From positions 1 to 16,637 of the forward strand of contig JBECKR010000287.1 in the NCBI GenBank assembly GCA_040235415.1: DNA of 16,637 bases. Direction: 5' to 3'. Source of the DNA: JBECKR01 sp040235415. GTDB lineage: Bacteria; Acidobacteriota; Polarisedimenticolia; Polarisedimenticolales; Polarisedimenticolaceae. Below, piece after piece: positions 1-8,100 of this stretch (positions within the stretch are counted from its first letter, which is position 1; each line of letters starts with the position of its first letter). The position numbers and the translations under genes are program-made. The notes beneath the pieces are model-generated. The model did no database searches. It was given only the letters and a program-made list of their open reading frames with translations, and had not been told where the DNA came from.

Positions 1-294
1 GCGCATGCGCGCGGCGTCGTGCTGGCGGTCCTGGCGGAGGCCGGCGTCGAGATCACCGAGTACCCGCCCGCGACCGTGAAGCGCGCCGTCGCGGGACACG
101 GCGGGGCGGACAAGGACCAGGTTCGCGCCATGGTCGAGCGCCAACTCGTCGTGGAGCGCCCGATCGAGACCTCCGACGTCAGCGACGCGCTGGCCGTGGC
201 GCTGTGCCACTGCGCGTCCGGTGCGATGAACCGGGCCGTGGCCGCGGCCGCGGCCGCGGCGCGGTCGGGCGGCCGGCCGTCCGAGGACGCATGA
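1..294 (+). CDS. ruvC: Holliday junction resolvase RuvC, C-terminal part (5' end outside window)
   Basis: The reading frame is open from base 1 to the TGA at 292-294, so 97 codons of the C-terminal half are present. The first residues (AHARGV) and the later EY..ATVKRAVAGHGGADKDQV stretch match the RuvC core. The DVSDALAVALCHC segment carries two acidic residues (visible residues 59 and 62) that correspond to the last two metal-binding aspartates of the RNase-H-fold active site. In the family this dimeric endonuclease cuts Holliday junctions symmetrically after branch migration by RuvAB. The tail is alanine-rich (seven Ala in a row) and is encoded by three GCCGCG hexamer repeats at 241-258; such tails vary in the family. 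The stop overlaps the ruvA start (ATGA), as expected for one ruvCAB transcript. The N-terminal catalytic residues cannot be checked. Confidence 0.95.
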   Translation, partial: AHARGVVLAVLAEAGVEITEYPPATVKRAVAGHGGADKDQVRAMVERQLVVERPIETSDVSDALAVALCHCASGAMNRAVAAAAAAARSGGRPSEDA

Positions 295-923
295 TCGCGC
301 GGCTCGAAGGCCGGGTGGCGGCGTGCACGCCCGGGTCCCTGGTTCTCGACGTCGGCGGCGTCGGGTACGAGATCCAGATCAGCCTCCAGACGTTCTACGC
401 GCTGTCCGCGAGGCGCGACGCCGGCGCGTCGATCCACGTCCACACGCACGTGCGCGAGGACGCCATCACGCTGTTCGGGTTCCACGACGAGCGGGAGAAG
501 CTCATGTTCCGCGAGCTCATCGGCATCACCGGAATCGGCCCGCGGGTCGCGCTCGCGATCCTCTCGGGGATCGGCGCGGACGAGCTCGCACGGGCCGTCG
601 AGAGCTCCGACCGGGTCCGTCTCCAGCGCATTCCGGGCGTCGGCAAGAAGACCGCGGAGCGGGTTCTGCTCGAGCTCGGCGACCGCCTCCGGCGGGCGGC
701 GCGGAGGGCGGGACGGCCGACGCCGGCCGCGGCGCCCGAGCCGGGCGCAGGAGCCGGGAGCGCCCGATCCGACGCGATCTCCGCCCTCGTCAATCTGGGT
801 TACGGGGAGGACGTCGCGGCCGCCGCGGTCGATCGCGCGCTCGCCGGAGCGGGACCCGAAGCGGCGGATCCCGGCGATCTCGAGGCGATCCTGCGACGCG
901 CGCTCGGAGCGCTCGTCCGATGA
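291..923 (+). CDS. ruvA: Holliday junction branch migration protein RuvA
   Basis: This encodes 210 aa, the usual RuvA length. RuvA is the tetrameric junction-binding subunit that loads the RuvB motor. The N-terminal OB-fold starts MIARLEGRV and runs to about residue 64, including the LFGF segment before the helical domain. Two helix-hairpin-helix DNA-binding motifs follow: ITGIGP at 79-84 and RIPGVGKKTAERVLLEL from 113. A low-complexity Ala/Pro/Gly linker (about 138-158) leads to the C-terminal domain III (about 160-210), which contacts RuvB. The ATG at 291 is chosen because it overlaps the ruvC stop and gives the canonical MIARLEG start; a longer in-frame extension from 204 would lie inside ruvC and has no RuvA character. 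The stop overlaps the ruvB start by ATGA. I see no missing domain. Confidence 0.98.
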   Translation: MIARLEGRVAACTPGSLVLDVGGVGYEIQISLQTFYALSARRDAGASIHVHTHVREDAITLFGFHDEREKLMFRELIGITGIGPRVALAILSGIGADELARAVESSDRVRLQRIPGVGKKTAERVLLELGDRLRRAARRAGRPTPAAAPEPGAGAGSARSDAISALVNLGYGEDVAAAAVDRALAGAGPEAADPGDLEAILRRALGALVR

Positions 924-1966
924 GCGCGCCCGGGGGTCCGACGGGACCGTCCGACGGCGGCGACCGCGTCGTCGATCCCGGCGCGGAGGCCGAGGAGCTC
1001 GCGTTCGAGGCCACGCTGCGTCCCCGGCGGCTCCAGGACTACATCGGCCAGGAACGCATCAAGGCGAACCTCGCCGTGTTCTTGGAGGCCGCCCGGCAGC
1101 GCTCCGAGACGCTGGACCACGTCCTGCTGTACGGGCCTCCGGGGCTCGGGAAGACCACGCTGGCGCACATCGTCGCCCGCGAGATGGGCGGGGACATCCG
1201 GGTGACCTCGGGGCCGTCGATCGAGAAGGTGGGCGACCTGGCGGCCATCCTGACGAACCTCAAGCCCGGGGACGTGCTTTTCGTCGACGAGATCCATCGA
1301 CTGGGAAAGAGCTTGGAGGAGCTGCTCTATCCCGCGATGGAGGACTTCGCGCTCGATATCGTCATCGGGAGCGGCCCGAGCGCACGGACGCTGAGGCTCG
1401 AGCTCCCGCGGTTCACGCTCGTGGGCGCGACGACCCGGGTCGGTCTGCTGTCGCCGCCGCTGCGCGACCGGTTCGGGATCATCCACCATCTCGAGTACTA
1501 CGACGCCGACAGCCTGGCCGCCATCGCGCGGCGGTCCGCGTCGATTCTGGGAGTCCCGATCGAGGCGGGAGGCGCCGAGGAGATCGCCCGGCGCTCCCGC
1601 GGGACGCCGCGGATCTGCAACCGGCTGCTCCGGCGCGTGCGCGACTTCGCCCAGGTCGACGGCCGGAGCACGATCGCCGCCGACGTCGCGCGCACGGCCT
1701 TGGAGCGCCTCGAGGTCGACCGCTTCGGGCTCGATCAGACCGACCGCCGGATTCTGCTCACGATCCTGGAGAAGTTCGACGGCGGGCCCGTGGGCCTGTC
1801 GACGCTCGCGGCCGCCGTCGGGGAGGACCGCGGCACGATCGAGGAGATCTACGAGCCGTTCCTGCTGCAGATCGGGTTCCTCGATCGCACGCCGAAGGGG
1901 CGGCGCGCCACCGCTCGGGCACGCAAGCACCTCGGACGCGCCGCCCCCCCCCTGTTCGGCGAATAG
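920..1966 (+). CDS. ruvB: Holliday junction branch migration ATPase RuvB
   Basis: This encodes 348 aa, normal for RuvB, the hexameric AAA+ motor that pulls DNA through the RuvA-bound junction. Visible motifs are the N-terminal RP..L.DYIGQ segment (35-44), Walker A GPPGLGKTT (72-80), Walker B FVDEIH (121-126), the YPAMEDFALDIVIG stretch (137-150), sensor 1 GATTR (169-173), the LRDRFG arginine-finger region (181-186) and sensor 2 RGTPR (227-231). The C-terminal winged helix includes LDQTDRRIL and ends in TPKGRRATARA..HL. The start is the ATG overlapping the ruvA stop. A run of nine C (1944-1952) lies near the end, where a length error would alter only the last few residues. The TAG stop at 1964-1966 shares its final G with the REP-like palindrome that follows. 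It ends the ruvCAB unit and converges with the giant protease gene. Confidence 0.99.
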   Translation: MSAPGGPTGPSDGGDRVVDPGAEAEELAFEATLRPRRLQDYIGQERIKANLAVFLEAARQRSETLDHVLLYGPPGLGKTTLAHIVAREMGGDIRVTSGPSIEKVGDLAAILTNLKPGDVLFVDEIHRLGKSLEELLYPAMEDFALDIVIGSGPSARTLRLELPRFTLVGATTRVGLLSPPLRDRFGIIHHLEYYDADSLAAIARRSASILGVPIEAGGAEEIARRSRGTPRICNRLLRRVRDFAQVDGRSTIAADVARTALERLEVDRFGLDQTDRRILLTILEKFDGGPVGLSTLAAAVGEDRGTIEEIYEPFLLQIGFLDRTPKGRRATARARKHLGRAAPPLFGE

Positions 1967-2050
1967 GGGACATTCCTTCTTTTCTCTCCATTTCCGCGGG
2001 ACCGACGGCCCCGCACGGGTGCCCGAGCCGGGAAATGGGGGAATGTCCCC
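1966..2050. repeat. REP-like imperfect palindrome downstream of ruvB
   Basis: Perfect 11-bp outer arms GGGGACATTCC (1966-1976) and GGAATGTCCCC (2040-2050) enclose inner arms CCATTTCC (1988-1995) and GGAAATGG (2031-2038) and a short CGGG (1997-2000)/CCCG (2022-2025) pair. The left arms are separated by an 11-nt pyrimidine stretch (1977-1987) but the right arms by a single base, so a folded strand has one large bulge. Bulged GC-rich palindromes beginning GGGGACA in intergenic space resemble REP elements mobilised by RAYT (Y1-type) transposases. The family assignment is from memory and inference. The element might also protect the 3' end of ruvB mRNA. No transposase gene lies in the window. Confidence 0.65.
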
Positions 2051-2082
2051 AAAAAAAAGGGGAGGGACCGAAGTCCCTCCCC
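2051..2082 (-). terminator. Rho-independent terminator of the giant protease gene
   Basis: Read on the minus strand, a perfect 10-bp stem (GGGGAGGGAC / GTCCCTCCCC, 2073-2082 with 2059-2068) closes a TTCG tetraloop (2069-2072). It is followed directly by eight T (2058 to 2051). It begins 22 nt after the protease stop codon. A C(UUCG)G loop, GC-rich stem and U8 tract make a textbook strong intrinsic terminator. On the plus strand the hairpin has no T tract behind it, so it should not terminate ruvB transcription in the same way. Confidence 0.93.
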
Positions 2083-2104
2083 GAGCGATCGGCCCCCGGT
2101 CGTA

Positions 2105-5100
2105 TCAGGGGCAGGTGTTGCCGTCGGCTCCGATCTCGGAGTCGCGACCCGTTTGCTCGCTACCGGCTCCGGTGCCCCACGACGGTGTCGCGTTGCAGGC
2201 GCCGGCCCCGCCGCCGCCGCGGACGAGGTAGTACAGGCCGTTCCCCGAGGTCGGATCCGTGGCGTCGGTCACGCTGGTCCCGGTCGCGTCGTTCGCGAGA
2301 CAGGCCTGGACCGAGCCGTTGAAGGTGCCGGACGTCCTCAGCGTGCCGAGATCGCCGCGGATGGCGTCGTAGGTCGTGGAGGTCGTCCAGGACAGGGTCG
2401 TCTTGTCCGAGAACCCGACGGCCTGACCGAACGGACCGCCGATGGTCCCGGTGCTCGGACAGGTCACCGTCACGGGGAGGAACGCGGTGTTGGTCCCGCC
2501 CGACCCGCAGGCCGGGGCGGACGAGCACCGCGCGATCACGCCGTAGTCGGTCGAGGCCGAGGGCGCGTCGATGTAGACCGGGTTGTCGGTCCAGTCGCGC
2601 AACAGCGAGTCGCTGGGGTCGCCGAGGACGCCGTTGGCGTCTCCGTCGATCCAGAACTGGTACTGCAGCGTCCCGTTGACGCACTGATCCGCGTGGCTCG
2701 TCTCCGCGCTCAGCGTGAGCGCGTAGCCGGGCGCCGGCGTGGTGTCGCCGGGCTGATCGCTGGTCAGCGCCGCCGTCAGCGTCGTGCAGTTGGTCGCGCA
2801 CGTCGCCGGCAGTCCGCCGTTGTTGGTGTTGTCGGCCGCCACCGTGGCGGCCGAGGTCAGGGTGCCCTCGACCCGCACGTCGTCGATGTACCAGCCGTCG
2901 TCCCCCGGCCAACCGGACGGAAGGTCGAACAGCTGCTCGATCGTCGACACGAACGCGACGACGTGGATGCTGGTGTACAGGAACCGGAGCCGGATGCTCC
3001 GTCCTTTGAACCGGGCGAGGTTGAACCGCGACTCGACCCACGTGCCGCGGTCGATCGCGCCCTGCAGGCCCGGGCCGTCCGAGGCCCGCCCGAGCGCGTC
3101 CGGGGTGAACTTGTTGCGGTAGTCGGTGTTCCCGAGGTACGCGAACGCGAACTCCGGGAAGCAGGTCGACGACGGTCCGAGCCGGCGGTCCGGGTCGGTC
3201 GGGTCGAAGAACGAGTCCTCGTTGTTGCCGTCGTCGATCGGGTCGAACATGCACTCGAAGAAGTTGTCCGTGCCCTGGACGTCGTAGACGTTCTGGTACG
3301 GGAACAGCTTGATCCAGTTGCCCTGGGCGGTGCCGCCCGCGTTGGACAGCTGCAGCATGACGATCCCGCGATCGGGCGTCTCGCCGGCCGGTGCGTTGAC
3401 CGTCCGCGAGTCCACCAGCGAGATCTGCTGCTTGAAGCTCAGCTCGGGGTTGGTCGTCCCGTAGCCGAGGAAGATCGGATTCGTGGTCCGGATGGCGTCC
3501 AGCTGGGAGAACCAGGTGGTGTCGTCGTCCGGGTTGCCGTTGTGGGATCCGGAGTGCACCGAGCGCGTGCCGCTGAAGGCGCGGCCGCCGTCCGGGGCGC
3601 TCGTCGAGTTGGCCGCGTCGTGGAGGTGGAAGGCGAACACCGTCTCGGGAACCGGCGCGCGGTTGATGCCGACGAAGCAGTCGGTGTTGCCGTAGGAGTT
3701 CGCGTTGATGAAGTCCGGGTTGTTGTACTGGCAGCGGTAGCCGTCCGACAGGGTGTTGTTGCCCTTGCCGACGTCCATGGTCATCGTGGTGAACTTGCCG
3801 AAGCCGGAGGAGACCTCGAAGTCCTCGAAGAACGTGGTCGGCGTGCCGCCGCCCGAGATGTTCTCGTCGAGATCGAGGGTCACCTTCTGTGGCGCGATCA
3901 GCGCGTCGAAGCGGTCGGCCGAGAGCGTGATCGTGAAGTCCGCCGCGAAGTCCTGGAACTCGCTGGTGCGGTTGGCGTCCGAAGCGACCTTGAACACGAA
4001 CGCCTCGGCGCCCTCCTTGGTCTCGCCTTTGGCGAGGGCGCCGAGGGCCACCGAGCCGTCCGAGATGCAGTCGATCCGGGGGCTGTTGGTCGAGAGCCGG
4101 GCCACGACGTTGTCGAGATCGACGCCGCTGTTGTTGCGGACGGTGATGAACATGTTGACGGTCTCGTTGGTGTCCGCGATGCCGTCGTTGTCGCCGTTGT
4201 CCGTGAGCCGGACGCTCTTCACCGAGACGCGTCCGGCCGGGTAGCTGACGTTGATCGAGGCGCGGACGAGGCCGCGTCCCGCGGGGTCGATGTTGTTGTT
4301 GCAGACGCTCCCGGTGCCGTCGTTGTCGTCCTGGTAGTCGACGTTGACCTCGGGGAGGTCCGTGCCGTTGCGCTGCACGAACAGCGTTCCGGGGACGTTG
4401 TACACGGACGAGATCGAGATCGTGCCCTTGAACTCGGCGCCGTTGGCGTTGCCGGTCTGGTTCAGGATCGCGATCTCGGGGTCGCTGCCGAGGTTCGACG
4501 TCACCTTGACGGGCACGTCGCGCTGGCCGTTGCCGTCGCAGTCCGTGGTGCCGTCGGGAGTGCCGTCGAGGTTGCAGTCGTTGACGGCGTCGGGGCTCTT
4601 CTCGATCAGCGTGATCGTGAGAATCGCGCTGCCCTCGAAGAAGTTGGTGCTCTGGAGATCGAGCGCGGCGCACTCGCCCGTGGCGCAGTCCGTGCTGTCC
4701 TTGTCGAGACGGAACTCGCGCCACTCCAGCACCATGTCGTCGATCGCGGCCCCGAACCCGTTCTGCGGCGGAGTGCCGGTCGCGGCGTCGGGGTCCTGCG
4801 CGATGAAGAACCCGAGTGCGCCCTGGAACGAGTTGCCCGAGGGTCCGTAGATGTCCTCGAGCGTCGTGAAGCGCATGTCGGGACCGTTGAAGGTCGTGAT
4901 GTCGAAGTTGCGGATCGGACCGTTCCCGGTGACGTACTCGTCGGTCTGACCGTCGCCGTCATTGTTGACGTCGTCGTCGGGCGGGCCGACGAGCCCCGGG
5001 GTCGCGTTGCTCGAGATCGTGTCGAAGTAGCACGAGTTGCGACCGACGCGGTTGTTGCCGGTGGTGCCGTTGGCGTTGCCGACCGGCGCGAACATCGGAT

Positions 5101-8100
5101 ACCCGCTGCTGCCCGCGCCGAATGCCACCGGCCTCGAGAGGTTGGGGCTGCCGTCGTCGGTTCGCGGGCTGAACGGCCCGGTCGCCGAGTTCAGGATGTT
5201 GCCGTCGTTGACGAGCCCGACCGGCTCGAGGTTGGTGGTGTCGGTGTCGAGCTCCCAGGAGAACAGCGCGAAGCCGTCCTTGAGATCGAGCGCCATGTTC
5301 CAGGCCCAGTTCTCGAACTCGACGGTGTAGAGCGGATCGCCGTTGACGTCGGTGTCCTGGTTGACCTTCTCGACCACCGGGGTCAGCAGGAGCTCGAACC
5401 AGCCCTTGGTGCCTTCGCCGGTGATCTTCTCGTAGGACTGGCACTGCCCGGTGTTGTTGCCGTCGACCAGACAGTTCGGCAGGGTGTTGACGTCGATGCG
5501 GCCGGTGTGCCACGCGCCGCCGGTCGTCTGCCCCCCGGCGCGGGTCTGCCAGCCGCAGCCTCCGCGGGTGCTCCAGTTCTGGTCCAGAACGCCGTTCGCC
5601 GGATCGCGATCCTCGCCGGCGTCCAGGACGTTGTTGAAGTTCTTGTCCTCGCCCCACTGGGCGATGATGTCGAGCCCGACGTTCTCGTCCGAGATCGCGC
5701 CGAGGCCGCTCGTGAAGGCGCCGTTGTTGGTATCGAAGTTCCAGGGCGAGCGGATCGTGGTGTTGAGCGTGCCGCCCTTGGTGAGGTCGGACCAAGTCCG
5801 GCTCTCGACACGGTAGTCCAGGAAGAAGTCGTTGACGTTCGACGACGGGTTCTCCGCCGTCTCGCTGTTGTTGTAGTCCCGGACCTCCGAGCCTCCCGTC
5901 GGGAAGTCGGTGCTGTAGTACAGCGACGTCTCGTCGACGTCGAGCTTGTGCCGCGCGACCGCGAGGCCGGCGACGCCCTTGCCCGACTTCTTGGACGACA
6001 CTCCGAGGACCATCTCGACCGTGGGCGTACCCGTGATCGAGCTCGCCATCTGGATCGTGAACCGCGCGCCCATCGCGGCGCCGGCCGGCACGTTGCCGAG
6101 CTGCTTCGGCGAGTCGAGGATCGTCATCTCGGTGCACGGCGGGTTGTTCTCGCGGTTCGGGTCGGTGCACGCTCCCGCGGGCGCCGTCCCGGGCCGGCAG
6201 TCCGCCGGGCTGTCGGAGTCCACCTCGACGCAGCGCAGCGTCGCCGTGGCGTCCTCGAGGTCGAACGGCTCGTCGTTGAAGAACGCGATGCCGTAGTCGA
6301 TGACCTCGCCGGCGTCCATGTAGTGGTCCGGGAACCCGAACTCGAACCCGTTGCGCAGGTTCCGCTCGCAGCCGCCGTTGATGTCGGTGATGTCGTCGAG
6401 CCCGAAGCGGCTGAACACGAGGTTTCCGAACCCGACCGCGACCGAGCAGTCGACCGAGGCCGTGTTGGTGCGCTCCTTGTCCGGATCGGGGTTGCCGCCG
6501 GTCTCGTCGGCGTAGATCACCTTGATGGTGGCGCCGTCGACGACGTCGAGGGCGCCGTTTCCGGGATCCGGCGCGGTGCCGTCCGTCAGGACGATCTTGT
6601 CCGAGACGAACTGCAAGGCCGAAGGGTCGGGCTGCGTGAACGTCAGTCCGGTCTCCTCGTCGACGACGACGCCGTCCACCAGGACCTGCACCGTGGTGCG
6701 GCCCGAGATCACCGTCGGCGTCAGGCTGCCGCCGGGATCCGTGGCCTCGTCGACCTCGTTGATCGTGACGGTCGCCTCGCTGTTGCAGCGATAGCTACCC
6801 TGGTCGAAGCGGGCCGAGGACCCGAGGCAGACGCCGCCGGCGACCGCCACGGCGTAGGTCTGGGATCCCGTGAAGCTCCCCGACTTGACGCGCAGCGTCC
6901 AGTCGCCGGCCTCGATCTGCGAGTTCGTGCTCGGCACGGTGCCGGTCGCGAGCGGATCGGGCGACAGGAAGATGCCTTCGCTCGTGTTGAACGTCCGCGT
7001 CGTCGCTCCGGCCGAGTCGTCGCGAACCGAGTTCGCGCAGGTCGGGAGGCTCCAGGGCGACGCGTCGAGCTGGCCGGTCGTGCCGTCGATGCTGGGGCAG
7101 TCCTCGGCGGGGTCGCCGGTGAACGTGCCGTTGCGGTTGTTGTCGTCGGTGAAGTAGTTGCCGTAGTAGATCTTGCCCGAGGGCGACTCGAGCTCGAGAT
7201 CGAGGTTGTTGACGGTCGACTGCCCCTGGGGCTCGGTCCACGCCAGCGCGACGCGGAGCTCCTTGGACGCGTCGCAGACGTTGAACGTCGTCGGTTGGGT
7301 AGCGTTGGCACCGATCGAACCGGGGAGACCGAGGCCGGTCGGCGGGTTGGTGGCGGTATCGCCGTCCTCGACGATCAAGCCGACCGGGCTGCGACCCCAG
7401 CTCTGCAACGGGAGGACGTTGTCGAGCTGGATCCGGCCGTAGCCCTGCTCGCGGTTGAAACGGTACCGGATCGTCTCGTTGGTGCCGAGGTTGTTGCCGT
7501 CGCCGACCCAGTCGGCGGACGCGATCAGCAGCGCCTTCAGGAGCGCGCCCGAGATCGTCGCGTGCTGATCGGCGGCGTTGCCGGGGTTCGACGCGGTGCC
7601 GTCGGGATAGAACCCCTGGGCGAAGTAGTCCCGGACGAGGAGCGCCGCGCCGGCGGCCGCCGGCGACGAGAAGCTCGTGCCCGACACGCCCTGGACGACG
7701 TCGCACTGCACCGGGTTGGTCTGGTTGTTGTCGCCGGATCGGCAGGAGAACTCCGAAGCGATCCCCATGTTGCCGCGCTCCTGGCCCGGAGCCATGAGGA
7801 GCGGGGCGGTGCGGTTGCCGATGACCGGGCCGGCGCTCGAGAAGAACGAGCGGTCGTCCTGGTTCTGGGTCCCGGTGCCGAGGTCGTTCGCGTTCCCGGT
7901 CGAGCCCACCGAGACGCAGTTCTTGCACGTCGCGGGGTCGCCCATCGTGGACGGGTCCGGGATCAGGTTGTTGTCGGCGTCGTCCCCGTTGTTGCCGGCC
8001 GACACGAACACGAGCGAGTCGCGGTTCGCGTCGAGGAACGTGTCGATGCGCTGGGCGTTCAGGCCGTACTGGTTGACCGCGTTGCCCCACGAGAAGTTCG

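Noticed and set aside
241..258. GCCGCG hexamer repeats at the ruvC end as a possible phase-variable microsatellite
   Set aside because: Only three units, each adding two in-frame alanines, so length change would not shift the frame.
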